A stretch of 59,818 nt of DNA from Conoideocrella luteorostrata (GCA_032433595.1 JASWJB010000278.1:1-59818), one strand, 5' to 3'. Counted from the stretch's first letter, positions 24,437-36,835 are shown. Translations and numbers: made by a program. Notes: generated from the letters alone by a model not told the origin.

Positions 24437-26208
24437 TCAAGTCCTGAAAATAGACGCATGCTGTGAACCTGTACTTTTTGTTATACAGCCGTCCATGCCC
24501 TTGAAAGTGGTGTGCGCGCCATGTTTGATCAGAGATCTAGCAGCGAGATCGTGGCATTTCATTATGGCCAGTACCAGCGGCGTTTTAACGTTCTCTGTTT
24601 TGGCATCGACATCGGCCAGGTGATCCATCAGCGTGCTGATGGCTTCGTGGTTACCCATTGCGGCGGCCCACGAGATTGGAGTTATTCTGTTAGCGTCTGG
24701 CTCGTCCAAATGGGCGATATCCTGATCAGGTGCTTGTGTGAGCGATTCAGCCCGCAAGCCAAGGACAGCTTCGTGCACTCGAGAGAAGCGTTGACTTTCT
24801 ATACCGTCTGGGATCTTGAACAGCTCCGTCAGGCCAATGAGACTATCATGTTCGACCGTGCAAGTAAGCATATTCGCTATGACGAGGTCCAACGCCGTTC
24901 TGGGAGAGTTTTAGCCTTCCCATACATTAAATGTCCGATAGCATACCGTACATTGATGCCGTTGTCTGCAGGTCCGGCCAACCTCGAGCCTTGATCAGAA
25001 ACTTGCAAGCGCCGAGACTGTTGGCTTGGATCGCGTACTAGTCATCAAGGTCACTTGATGTCGGTCATACGGTTTGACGTAACTCACATGAAGCGGAGTG
25101 AATCCACCATCACACTTGATGTCATCGGGCGAGGCTACACTCGTTCTCCAGCAGCTCCCTAATCCCAGATACATTCCCGGTGGTTGCAAAGTGAAAAATC
25201 ATAGCATCGGTCGCCACAATCTTTGGAAAGCTCAATGTGATTGACGAGTTCAGATAGGGAGACGAAAAAAAGGTGACTGAGATCATGCGCTGGGTTGGCC
25301 ACCAAGGGGATGTGGTCCAGCACATCGATGTGGCGACTGATGTGGCCGCACAGGACTTGCGACAGGTCGATTGGTAGCAAGGAGCTGATGGCCTGCGTAC
25401 GATATGTATCCTACCAAACATGCTGACGAGATAGGTGGGAGATACCCAGTTGTTATCGAGGTGACAACCGCATTGGCATCGTTCAGAGGTTGTCGCCTCG
25501 TTGATGTTCTGATCCAGGCCGAAATACCTTTGCAGAAAGCCGATGTTGCGGAAGTCGAAGCTGAGGGGATTCGGATGCTGAGAGTTTGGCGCTGCTTCCA
25601 CAAGGGCTGTTTGAAGACCGTCGCCAGGGTGTGCGTCTGCCGCCGGATCGAGTCTTGACTTCAACGAGTTGATGACGGCGCATGTTTCAGCGACGCTTGC
25701 GAGCTTGGTCCCAATCCGCGAAGAGGAAATGCTGTTGCGTAACGTTTAGTGACTGCAATTTCCTTTGTCGTTCCTTGAGTGCGGAGTCCACTGACATTTG
25801 TTCCGCCTGCAACGCAAAAATCCGGCCCACCTTGACGTTGACCAGGCGCACGACGTAGTCTTTAATGACTCCGCGTTTTCGTGACCAAACGACTCGATCA
25901 AAGCCCCTTCGAAAAGGCGAAGTCTCGTCACTAGAAGCGAGTTCGCCAAGACAGGAGTGCAGTGGTTCAGCGACGCGCGTGGCCTCGTCCAGCGCAAGCT
26001 GAAGCAACTCGTTGGGACTGTCTGGCAGTCTAACGGTCTGTATAAATACTACCACTCTATCTAGCACTGCGTTGGGATCTCCCAGCGCGCTCCGGAGCTC
26101 CTCGATCTCGCGAGGCGCATGCTTTAGCACAATAAGACTATTGCACACGTCCTTCGCTGCGCCAAAGATTGTGATCACCCCATGACACAAGCTGAAAGGG
26201 TCGGCCAT
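24437..26208 (-). pseudogene. HeLo-like/STAND-N plus ankyrin-repeat protein, frameshifted
   Basis: From ATG 26208 the protein begins MADPFSLCHGVITIFGAAKD, typical of the fungal STAND N-terminal (PigL_N/HeLo-like) domain. A long helical stretch follows, then a CQCGCH motif and a beta-rich block (SPYLNSSITLSFPKIV), then ankyrin units. Good introns support once-functional coding: 25038-25087 joins DGGFTPLH to YAIQANSLGACKFLIKA, and 24900-24946 joins NGINV to RTALDLVIANML. Two problems remain. A join near 25704-25743 needs an unusually short 40-nt intron. Between FLIKA and ADNGINV (about 24970-24995) one base is missing. Proteins of this build are linked to fungal nonself recognition or programmed cell death by architecture, rarely by test. 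An assembly error could mimic the frameshift. Confidence 0.65.
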
Positions 26209-27019
26209 GGTGTATTTCGTCCTGTTGGATCAAGGATGGCGATAAAAATATTGGCCATGCTGTGGCTGACGCTGTTATCTCGAACTTGGTTCACCTACAA
26301 GACTTGGTGTCAGAAGTGGCGAGCACGTGGATAAATACAAGGCGCTTAGTCGACATATCAGTCGGTCGCCTTACATTTTACAAGGCGGTTAGGCTTGCAG
26401 AACTGTGCTTGCACCTCCCAGGCCGCAGGAATAGCATGGTTTCTGGTTGGGCAGTTCAACGAATTGAAGTCTTCATGCCTAAGGTTAGGGTCGTTCCAGA
26501 CGCATCCTGTTGGATCACCAGCAAACTTGTACTCAAGTCCAGGTGCTCCGTGCAGGCAGTCGGTCTATTCGTCGCATAAAATCTGGAGTGAGACAGAGGG
26601 CTGAAACACATTCGTAATTGCCTGCATCTAGGGGGCTTTTACCAATAGGACACTTGTGCGGGAGCGTTGGGGTGTGAAATCGTGGAGAGATTAGCACTCG
26701 GCTCCCGACACGATGACCCTGCGCGCATCCCAACCCTTTCATCACCCAGCCTAGGCGCTGTTTTATGTTTTCTAACAAAAGCTATTCTTCGCTGACAAAA
26801 TTATTCCTTATCTGTAGCAAAACTCGGCAAGAGACGTCTGTGGTGCTGCCTCAGCGTCGCGGGTGTTTTCTCCCGCTCCTCCTGATAGCGTGAGGCCCGC
26901 AGCGAAGACATACGCCTCCCATGAGCGAGCCGTCCTGCAGCCAACTAATGGCGCCGACAGGTATTCGAGCCCTTTCTCGAGCCCCTTCGATCCGTACGTT
27001 CACAGTCCAGAGCCTACAA
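26209..27019. other. Divergent intergenic region between two STAND-type relics
   Basis: The region separates two head-to-head start codons. No supported gene or clear element is seen in it. Confidence 0.5.
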
Positions 27020-28102
27020 ATGGATCCTCTCAGCATTATAGCATCTACAATTGCAGTTGTTCGAGCCACAGCCTCGTTATACACGGCGATTCAGAACCTT
27101 AAAGGCGTTCCGAGTGAGTTCAGCAAAGTGAGCCGGAATCTCCCTCTCGCTGAAGATACTCTGCTCCTCGTCCGTAACCAGCTCGAAAGCTGGACCCTGG
27201 ATGAACCATCTAGAACGGTCCTAGAACCTTGCGTCAGTGGCTGCGAAGCGAAGGCCAAGAGGCTGCGTGACATTTCAAGCATGTTGAGAATGGAGTGGCG
27301 AAGGACAGATCTGCGCTCGAGCTCTACCGCACCATCCTGCTCCGCTTTGGCAAAGCACATCGACCAGAGACCCTGATGAAAGGCATTCTTAGTGGCTTGG
27401 ATGCACTGGCTGCCAACCAGCTCTTCAGGATGGCAACGCAGAGTTCGATGACCCAGCTGAGGGAAGCGATTGACCGGCTGTCTGAGGTGGTGTCATCCGT
27501 GGCAGATTCGGATTTTGAAGCCACAAAAAGCTTCAACCACACTGTCGAAACAGGGGGAGCGGGCTACCTTGCCGACAGGCAACTCGACAACCCTGGTAGT
27601 GGTCAGCAGTATAATGTCTCAGGAAGTGGGCATACCATGAACTTTGGTGCGAAATGACAAGAATGATAGCCATATCCATTATTAATAGACTGACCGGTCC
27701 TGTTCTGAAGGTACATTCGGTGAAAAACGCAAGACTCGGATCCTCCAGACCCTCCATACCTCACCATATCGGGCTAGAATGAACAGGAGCCCAGTTCGCG
27801 TCCCAGGGACACGTGACTGTTTCATAGATCACGACGACTTCAAACGATGGCGACAAAGCAAATCGTCCAGTATGCTCTGGGTGTCCGCAAATCTCGGGTG
27901 CGGGAAGCCTGTCTTGGCTAGATATCTGGTGGACACTGTGCTTCGGACTACAGGATCCAGAACAACCTGCTATTTCTTCTTCAAGGACGACTTCGAGGAT
28001 CAGAGATCCGCTGCAGGCGTCCTCTGCTGTATTCTGCATCAGCTCTTCGAAACCCGAAGAAATGACCCTTTCTCGGCCAGCACTGTCGCCAGGCAGGCAT
28101 AG
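27020..28102 (+). pseudogene. SesA-like N-terminal plus NACHT NLR, decayed
   Basis: From ATG 27020 the frame reads MDPLSIIASTIAVVRATASL, a SesA-type N-terminal domain found on fungal NACHT proteins. At 27272-27274 (a TTT run) one base is missing; the other frame continues VENGVAKDRSALELYRTILL and on. A linker follows with two GSG-x-x-x-N units (GSGQQYNVSGSGHTMNFG), resembling amyloid signalling motifs of fungal NLRs. An intron (27647-27710) joins it to the NACHT start: FKRWRQSKSSSMLWVSANLG then CGKPVLARYLVD. The P-loop ends GKP where GKS/GKT is needed. TTCYFFFKDDFEDQRS follows, and the frame stops at 28102, before Walker B and any repeat domain. Frameshift, P-loop change and truncation together argue for a dead gene. 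Confidence 0.7.
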
Positions 28103-29459
28103 CTAGTCCAATGTCGTAGAATAGACTTACGGCGGTAGCCGCGGCTTCATCAATGAGAAAACTGGCACTATTGATGTAGCTCGTCGCAAGACTGCACAGA
28201 AATGCGATGGCGCTCGAAGCTTCCTCACATTCTGCAGCACTTTGACAGGGACGACGGCCGAGATCATACCCTGGACCGCGGGGTTCTTCTTCAAACCTGC
28301 ATCCAGTAGTGGTGATCGCATCAGAGTTAAGCACATGCGTTGAACTGGATCCCTTCCGCGGCAATGATCGAGATCTGGTGGGCGTCGGCCATTCATTTAT
28401 CGCCTAGTGCTAGTGATCAGACCGTTTCTTCAAGTGGAAGTGAGTGGTCGACAACCGCAGTCAACTTCGAGCTTCCGTCATACCTACCATGCAGATGCTT
28501 GGGAAGAGACCGAAACAGGCACTCCGGGGGAGATCTCTGTGTCCCAGTGCAACATCTTCAAAAGCCCTATAGTGCATAATAGCAAGGTTCCCATCCGTGG
28601 AGAATTAAACGGCGTTGCCGCATAATGGACGCCATAAGACACACATGACTATTCAGTTATTCCTTTCTGTGCGAGGTTGCAGTAAAGCGAATTGCAAATA
28701 GTATTTTATTGTGCATCGCCTTTGAAGTACCTCGTGAATAATCCAAGCTGGACGTGTCTACGAACCCATGGAAGCAAGCATAATAGAGCCTAGAACCTAG
28801 CGGAGGATGTGGGTGCAGAGCGCGGTTCTTCGATATATTTGGCTTTGCTCCCCTGGGATCTGGGAGATCGAAACTAATAGCTTTACATTCTACTCAGGCT
28901 TCCGGTCTAGACGGCTGTTATGACACTTTGCCAGACCCAATTCTTCTTTCTTGCAAAGAAGCAATATTCCAGCCGACAGGTCTTCGAACCTGGCTGCCAC
29001 CAACAAGGCACCCCAAAGTTTGCCGACGAAATTGATGGTCGCATCTATGTCGGTGTGGAGGGCTCTTACGACAATTACTTCGAAGGCCAGCCCCAGACGT
29101 CCTCCATCGAGCGAATGATGAAATGTATCACATCACAACGTCATCACAGATCTCGATTCAAGCGAGCAGTTTCCCTACGTGGCTCAGACAGACCCAGATA
29201 CATCTCCTCAAGGAGATGGTCAGCAAAAAAAGTGGCTTGAGAAGCGTCATACAGGGCCGACCTCGCCAAAGGATATTGTTGAGCTACCGTACCCAAACGA
29301 AAAGGACCGAGGTTGGGGGGGTGGGGAGTGGCGAGATTGTTTCCTTGCTGGGTTTGTTCTTTGTAGTCCGAGTTACTTGCTCAGGTTTCGGACGGTTCGT
29401 TATCACAACGCCGTACATATCCATTATTATGCTACCCTACGTCCCTTTGCTTTGATAGG
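28103..29459. other. Intergenic tract with unrecognised open frames
   Basis: This may contain further debris of the truncated NLR, but I cannot match any frame to NACHT, WD40, TPR or ankyrin sequence. Short plus-strand frames at 28407-28625 and 28920-29240 have protein-like composition but no recognisable family and no start context worth noting. Confidence 0.4.
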
Positions 29460-31765
29460 TTAGAAACTGGACTTAAGGAAAGTCTCGTCATTCGGCATGA
29501 GCATCGCATCCACGCAACGTCGCATGTCAGGCTCACCCTCATCCTCCGAGCACTCGTTGAAAGAATGTACAGAGCATGTGCCCCTGGCCATGCTGTGGCC
29601 ATTCCACGCCGACGCTGTGATTCAGTTAGCCCCATTTGTCACTTTCTCGAGTGACCTCAGCCTTTGCTTTTCGATAATAAGATACTACTCACCGACCACC
29701 ATGGGTGCACTGGGATGCCAGCTTGCGTCACGTACGCATGTGCCCCAGCCCGAAGGCTCCTCAAAGTACAGGCGGCTACGCCTGTCTAATCGCCGCGTTC
29801 CCAATGTCGCCTTCTTCACATCGATCTTCCCTGCAAGGGTTGCGTCCATGTTCCAGATGTATACCTTCCCATCCGCACTACCGGAGTACACGTATCGTGA
29901 GTTGGTCGAGACTGGGGGGGAAAAGTGGCATCTGATCAGTGTCCTCAGAACTCTGTGCCCTCTGAATGTCACCACGGAGTTGTCATGCGGGTGAACATCC
30001 CAGTCCTCGTCGTCGTAAGCCTCTCGCCGATAATCATAGCCGCTAGTATTAGAGTGTCGGCTTGGGTTGATGTCGCGAAACCTATTTGAAGTCATTGCCA
30101 TCCGCAGATCCCAAAGTTTCATGCTCTGATCCTTGCCATTGCTGAGAATATAACGGCCATCGCCTTTGCTGTCGATATATGTCAGACCCTCAATATGGCC
30201 CACGAATGCACCTGCTTCTCGACCATCGCCCATGCTCCTCCGATCCCACACCTTGATGGTGGCATCATCCGATCCAGAATAGATTATGTGCGGAGAAGAT
30301 TTGTCTGCAAAACAGACTGCATTGACATGGCCCTTGTGGCCGTCGATGTGGTGCAACACCCGACGTGATTCGATATCGTACACCACCAAGGTGTTAGAGC
30401 TCGTGCCCGCGACCAGCTCCCTCCCATCCCCCGAGAATCGGATAGACCAAATACCAAACCCGCGGTTCCGAGCACCCCATCGCTCTGGTCTAGCGCTGCC
30501 ATCATCCAGTTCCAGTGTGTAAGGTTCTCCAGTGTCGTTCGGGTCGGTCGGAGCTATGGAGACCAAGCTCTGAATGGATGTATACGCTATCCAGCGGTTA
30601 TCGCGGCTCAGCGATGCGTCGGTCAAGGTCCACTGGCCAAATGGATAGGTCACTGTCTTGTAATGTCTCCAATTGTATGGATTTGATGTGTCATACATTC
30701 GAACTTTGAAATCCTGAGAGCAAGAGAAGAAAAAATTCCCGTCGTCTGAAAACTGGCCCGAGTATACAGGATCATCGTGGTGGATGATCTGCTCGACCGC
30801 TGTGCCGGGTATCATGGCCTGGTGAGTGAGGGGGAGGTCGGTGTGAGCAAGTGCTTGCAAACAAGCTCAAGTGTCAGAGCAGGGCAGAGCGACCCTCTTA
30901 CCTGTGCCACCAATTCACCATTCCGTCTCCTTTCTTCATGGCTACCGATACCTAGTTCTCTCTCCAGCAGGCGTCTCATGATGTGTTGCTTCCTTTTGCG
31001 CAGCCCATAGTCATTAGCACCGAAAGTCCCTGTACGCATAAGCTTCATGCCCTCCTCGCTTGGAACCTTGGGAAACCTGCTAGGATCTTTAGGCTCGCGC
31101 CGTGGACGAAGACCCAAATGACTTAGAAAACTGTCCGAATCGTGGCCATCTGTAATTAAGACATCAGTGAGATGGCGATTGCGTAAGAGTGCCATAAGTT
31201 GTGGCCTGGTCAATAATCCGGGCCTGCCAGGTCCTGAGTGCGCATGTCGGTCAGCATCGTCTTTGATATGATGTACGGGAAGAGACAGGCTTATTACCTC
31301 TCAAGAGCGACAGAATGCTTTGTATCGGGTCCGTTTCCCCTTCCTCTTCCTCTTCCTCTCCATCTCCATCGTCTTCAAGTTCGTCATCGTCGTCGTTGTC
31401 GTTGTCGTCGTCGTCGTCGTCGTCAAGAACGAATTGGACGTCTAACCCGCCGGATAATGCATCTGCCCGAAGGGGTCATGTCATGCCACGTCAGTGCTGG
31501 CATTAAAGGACTCAGGTGAGGTCCTCTCCGAGGTCGGATGGTGACCCTGTGGCTTGGTGATTTGGGATAGCTTACCATGGAAATCGTCATCGTCATCGTC
31601 ATCGTCATCCTCGTTGGGCTCATCCCGATAGTCCGAGTCATCCATGTCATCTGCATCGTAGTACCAGCTGGCCGCATCTTCCGCGCTGCCTTCACCGGCT
31701 TGCTGGTCGTGCTCCTGAGATTGGCCATTCGGGTGTGGCGATCTATCCGGATCCGGGTGGTCCAT
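29460..31765 (-). CDS. WD40 protein, DCAF11/LEC14B (WDR23) type, five exons
   Basis: Hand-spliced exons are 31576-31765, 31298-31462, 30902-31233, 29693-30818 and 29460-29614 (1968 nt, 655 residues, frame kept at every join). The last intron has a CTAAC branch site. The N-terminus is very acidic (Asp and Glu runs in exons 1 and 2). After a helical stretch (RKRKQHIMRRLLERELG) a WD40 propeller follows, with blades ending VRMYD, VVYD, IKVWDRR, MKLWDLRM and VYIWN. The segment PFGQWTLTDASLSRDNRWIA matches the DCAF11/LEC14B signature. In animals and plants these are substrate receptors of CUL4-DDB1 ubiquitin ligases; the same role is inferred here. Without the last exon the protein would lack the PMVVASAWNGHS end that closes the propeller. 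Confidence 0.9.
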
Positions 31766-34700
31766 TTGCAAGATCAGATAGGGACAAAATCAGCCAAACG
31801 TCAGAATTGAGCCCTGTATTGGAAGGCGACGAAGTGTTGTTGCGAGTATAGAATGGCGAATATGCCGTACGAAGACTGCAGCCGAGTCAACTGCGGAGCG
31901 CGCAGCTTATCAATCAATACAGGCGACGGGCGGACCGGGCGCTGGTTACTTATGTACGGAGTAAATACAGACGAATGCAGCCTTTTGAGTGGTTCCCGCT
32001 ATTTGAGAGATCAAAATTGTAACTACGGGGGAGACGACGATGGATTAAAGCCCACGAATGGTGACGAAACGAGGAAGAAGGAAAGAGAGCAAGAAGTAGG
32101 AAACCCGAGCTTTTTTCGCATCGTGACGACATTTGGCGGCGGGCGGGGAATACATCTCGGACAACAGGAGCTCTCGAAGTCCTCAGCAAATAGCAGCAGT
32201 CTTGGAGCTGGAGCTGGCGGAGTTAAGCTGCTCACCGGCTCCAAGCTTCGGATGCTGGGGTGCCACACCAAGCGCCACTACTACCTCGCCGCTACTTGGT
32301 GACGACGAGTGAATGCGCTAAATCCCCACGATCTCCCTTGTCTTGGCGAAGTACTACTAGTACAGCACGGAGTTAGGTAGTCACTACTCCGTACTGGACA
32401 AAGTTGCTGGTGCGTAGTCCGTACAGCACAACCCACGAAGCCAGACCTCGCCCTGCATCCGGTTCTTCACTCAAAGTCTGACGAGATGATGAGCACATTC
32501 CGAACCTGGCTTGTCGTCCTCGAATGCAAATCTCTAGCTTTCTTGGATAGCCATACCATCTTTGGCTCAATAAATTGTTGATATTGTGTGCCGGAAAGCG
32601 TTGACTGATCATTCGATATTCAAAGTAATAGACTTGCAAACTTGCGACACGCAGCGCGGCGGCTGTGAACAGCTAGTTCACGGCCGCATGAAGCTCACCC
32701 GCAGCAAAGTTCTCTTTACTATCCATCGCCGATCCTCTTCCAGGCCATCTACAGTGGCAGTCTTAGGGTTACGGCGGGAACCCGGACGCTGCCCCACTGG
32801 GCCATTCAATTGGTAGCGGCATTGGGCCACGCCAGGTACCGCACCTCGTCAGCCCGGCAGCATGGTTCCTGGCACGTCGGGTTTTACGCCTATAGACTCG
32901 ACCTTGGCCATGCATGCTATCTGCACTGCGTATAGGCGATCTTCTACGTATCTTGGCGGAATCGCAAGCACCAAGCCTGGGGAGGCCCCATTATCTGGGC
33001 AATTGGTGCGCATTTCGACCCAGAATTCCGGATCCCGGGTCCCTAGAAATTGGACCAAAGCAACCATTATTAGTTAAATACACCGCGCGGCCCGTTGTTC
33101 TGTTTCGGTCCCCCGTGTCCACTCCGCGCTTTTCTGTCTGTTTCTGGACCATCCAGCTTAATGCGTGTTGAGGTCACTGAATCAGTGCTATGTGGCAGTG
33201 GCAGACCTCACAATTCGGGCACATGGACGAATTGCCTCTTAGGCCCGCCTCGAGACCACAAAGGCTCTTCGTAAGAGGGAATAACAGCATTACGTTCCGC
33301 AATATGCTCTCTTTATCATAGTAGCTGTCATGGTTGGCGAGTAGTATTTCTGGCCCCCCATCAACACTTGCCGTGGTGACTACTGCTCGGCGAAACCTAC
33401 TCGAGATCCTCACACAGAGTAAGAGAGTTCATTCTATTGAATCTTGGGCTATGCTGATAGCAAACGGTGAATTATTCACCAAGAAACTTCACACGCAGTG
33501 GCGATATGGCGGGACTAGGCATGCGGCGATAATAGTGGACAAAAATGTTCTGACCCGAATATGGCTCCTCCAATAGACCACTTGAGAATTGGTAGCCATC
33601 TCGGCGGATACCTCTTTCGAGGAAAGAGGCAATCGTATACCCAATCACAGGGTTGCTCCTGGAGCGGGCATTCTCAAAATTTGAACAAGTTCCGTCAGCC
33701 GATTATATCCCTCAGCATGGACAAGAGGCAGACTCGTCTTCGGCAGTTTGTCTGCGGCATGGCTGCGCTTCACCACCCTGGTGCAGCACACGCAGTTTAG
33801 TGAATGGGTCAACTCTTAAAACTTCAAGGTCACAGCTGAGCGTCATAAATCCTTACCCTGGCATACATCACCCTCAATAAAATTAGTGCTGCTCGCACCA
33901 GCAAGTTTCTGGCCAAGCCGTGTTTAGAGGAGCATAAAATTCAGCGAAAGAATAACTCACCACCGCCTAAGTAAACTTCCTACAAGACGGAACATTCTGA
34001 TCAATCAGCTTCCTTCTGATGTCTAACCTCATTTCACGCCATACATTTTGGCTCTCTTGAGAAACAGCCCCCCAAATGAGACGATGGACAGAGTGATCTG
34101 GGTCAGAATAAAATGTTGATGGGAGCTGTTTTAGCTCTTTACGATGCTATAGTTAATCCGCAACTCTCGACAACCAATCTATCGCCCGGCAAAATAAGCG
34201 CTAAATTAAACACAACGTTTCTCCAAATATACGAACGAACATTCGTTCATTCATCTCATCTCCCGGTCGAATTGCGGGTTAGATTAGGCGGAAGAACATC
34301 CACTCCCATTCTTGAGACGAGCGAGTGCAAGGGAAACCTCAGATCTAGGCGGAATGTCGAATAAATAACCCGTCAATTTCTGCCAGATGGATTGACCTAT
34401 TTCGTTAGCACTGAGCCTGATTTCTACTTAGAGCAGTTTTATTAGTTACATGCTTGCCGAGCCCGGAAGTACAGCAATCGGTCAAGAATTCGGCCACTTC
34501 CTTTGGCTATACACCCGACGCCATTCTTTCAAATGAACCTGAGGCAATTCTTCTCGGGGCCGTGTAGCAACAACCTGGGGCCATAGTCGCACGACGTCAC
34601 CGCTTTGTAGGCGGCTTTCTCTACCTGCTCTGACTTGCTGCTCGAGGGGCAATAGCGTAGTAAGAATAGCTGCAAGTAGCTCTTTGACTCCAGTCTCCAA

Positions 34701-34789
34701 AACTTCCACACAAGTTTAGAAGACACGGTAACAATTCCTTCCAGCGTCTTAGAGTCGGCGGACGCCCTTCACGGCCCAGCGAGATGATA
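31766..34789. other. Gene-poor tract
   Basis: The tract holds the upstream region of the WD40 gene (with TACGGAGTA at 31955) and sequence with many stops in all frames. Around 34100-34370 and 34480-34800, short frames and AT-rich segments next to the transposon could be older repeat debris, but no transposase or reverse transcriptase motif is visible. Confidence 0.45.
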
Positions 34790-36158
34790 CAGTCGCTTGA
34801 CAAAAGTCACGACAATGACGGAATTTCCCACCAATTTGCCAACCAATACAACAACAAAGATGCCGCGTTTTGCGCGCAAAATTAGCTCAATTGTTTATTA
34901 ATTAGAGGATTAGGTTGAAATTACTTAATCCCCCTAGGATTTAGCTAGTATTTCGTGTACCAGCCATTTGCGCGCATAACAGCTTCCATACGATGCGGCA
35001 TCGTGTCAATTAGCCTATTCAAGAGGTCATCTTCTAATTGCTCCCAGCACTCAACAGCAGCCTCACAGAGGCGTTGCTTTGATGCAAGACTCTTCTTTAT
35101 ATGTGATAACTCCGCGTGATGCATTGCGATATCCTATTTAAGTAACTTCCATAGATTTTCAATAGGGTTAAGGTTAGGTAAATATGACGGCTAATGCACT
35201 AGAGTTATCCCATTTTCTTTTGACCACTCCTGTAGCTATTCTTGCATTTTCCTAGCTATGCGTGTAGAGACATTATCTCAAGTAAATACTATACTGGGTT
35301 CTGCAATTATTAGAGGCTAATCTTGAAGGCATTGAAGAATTCGGCGGCCTGTGACACCACCGCCCTTAAGATTCTGGGTCACCAATTAAGGGATATAATA
35401 AAGTCCACCGATTATACATACATCCGCTCTAGAACATCTAAAAATACCGTGTAGGCTTTTTTCAAGGCTGCATATTCTTAGGACGAAGTCTCTTGCCCTA
35501 GGCTTATTAGTTATTTTTATAAGAAGTAATTTTGTAAGACTTACTTTTCGGCAAAAACCCACTTATACACCTCTCCCTTTCCGCGCTTAACAGTAGTCTT
35601 ATTAGAGAAGATCCAGCGGCGCCAAGAGGTAGGTGACTCACACAGGTATTTCCTAGCAAAATCTAGCCTTTCTTTTGCTAATTCTGGCGTTATTTTTGGC
35701 CGTAATAGTGCTTTCTCATGCTGGATACCCTCTTTAATAAGGAAGCGATTCAATGTACGAATTGAACAAGAAAGGCTAGCTTGCTCTATGATATCTTGAT
35801 TCTTGATGAAAGGCTCGTCGCGAATCAATTGAAAAATGCGTCTTTTGTCGCGGTCAGAGAACGTTGACGGGCGGCCACTACGTGGCGAAGATTTGGCTGA
35901 TATCTGTGACTTGTAACGTTGTCGGATGCCGTACGCGGTCGCAAGCGGAACTCTTCTTTCTCAGCGATTTCTGGCCCGGTCATGCCCGAATCAAATGCTG
36001 ATACAATTCTTGACCGCTTATGAGGGCTATATTCAACCCTTGGAGTGCTGGCGGCCATATTGGCTGAATTATTTAGGTTTGAAGCTGATGATGCAGGCGG
36101 AAGGATGCGGCGGTGTGACGCGATGACGCGTTAATCATCGTGACTTTTCGCCCCACTG
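34790..36158 (-). mobile_element. Tc1/mariner DNA transposon, inactivated
   Basis: Ends are set by TA dinucleotides at 34788-34789 and 36159-36160 and by imperfect terminal inverted repeats. Both ends start CAGT and share AAAAGTCACGA after a few unmatched bases (left CAGTCGCTTGACAAAAGTC; right, reversed, CAGTGGGGCGAAAAGTCAC). The length of about 1.37 kb and a single internal transposase relic fit the superfamily. The element lies in an intergenic tract and does not interrupt any gene I can recognise. Confidence 0.85.
34945..36058 (-). pseudogene. Tc1/mariner transposase relic
   Basis: The N-terminal helix-turn-helix reads PHKRSRIVSAFDSGMTGPEI. The next block reads LIRDEPFIKNQDIIEQASLS, then KYLCESPTSWRRWIFSNKTT. 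The extreme C-terminus (RMEAVMRANGWYTKY) is still legible in another frame, with several frame changes and stops between. In the family the first catalytic Asp sits in a WIFSDE-type motif; here it reads WIFSNKTTVKRG. Asp to Asn, Glu to Lys and a further Lys each correspond to G to A after T, that is C to T at CpA on the other strand, the signature of repeat-induced point mutation. The protein cannot be active. Confidence 0.85.
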
Positions 36159-36835
36159 TAGCATATTCATGTTTTATAACTTCATGCCCAGGAACGTAGG
36201 AGCGCTGACATGTCAAATCCAGTGCCGCCGCACAGACCCATTAGCCTATGAACCACTTATCCTATTCTCTCCAAACGCTCAGACTTAAGCACCTGCTCGC
36301 GAAACCTCCAATCCCATAATGCAGTGTAAGAGAAAGAGGCTAAGAACAGTATATTTTTTCTTCGCATGTAGTGCTACCAGGTAAATCCGTATTTTCTCTT
36401 CTTCTTCCATCTCCTCCCCTTTCGTTTCTTCTCTTCTCTTTATTTATGGCCATGCTCTTGACTGTGCCGTCTGTGTCCGGCGCCAACATTCCTTCATCCC
36501 TCCCACTGCACGGTGTACAGAGTAGGTTAGATATTAACAACAAATACATTTTCCGCCGCCGCCTTGTTTTATACAGTAAAGTTCAGCCGGACTACAGCTG
36601 ACTGATTGATCGTTTCTAGAATGGGAAATTAATCGCTTGAATTATCCCGTGACAAAGCAAACCAAATCCGTCCAAATTGGAATCTAGAGGTAAACAGTAA
36701 TGAAACGTCGTCGTGCATAGTGACTTTGCCACAATTACGAAGAAAGTACGTAAACGATTGTGCGGCCGTTGGTCGATAAGTGGATGCGGTGAATGCAGTA
36801 AGGAGCAGATCCTCGCATTCCATTCCATTCGTATC
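36159..36835. other. Intergenic, downstream of GDT1-like gene
   Basis: No gene is supported. The stretch has CT-rich segments (36390-36440) and many stops. Confidence 0.5.

Noticed and set aside
28960..29010. Possible tRNA T-arm (TCTTCGAACC)
   Set aside because: The flanking sequence does not fold into acceptor, D and anticodon arms.
34788..36160. Reading the element as part of a larger retrotransposon
   Set aside because: No reverse transcriptase, integrase or long terminal repeats are visible; TA duplication and inverted ends fit Tc1/mariner.
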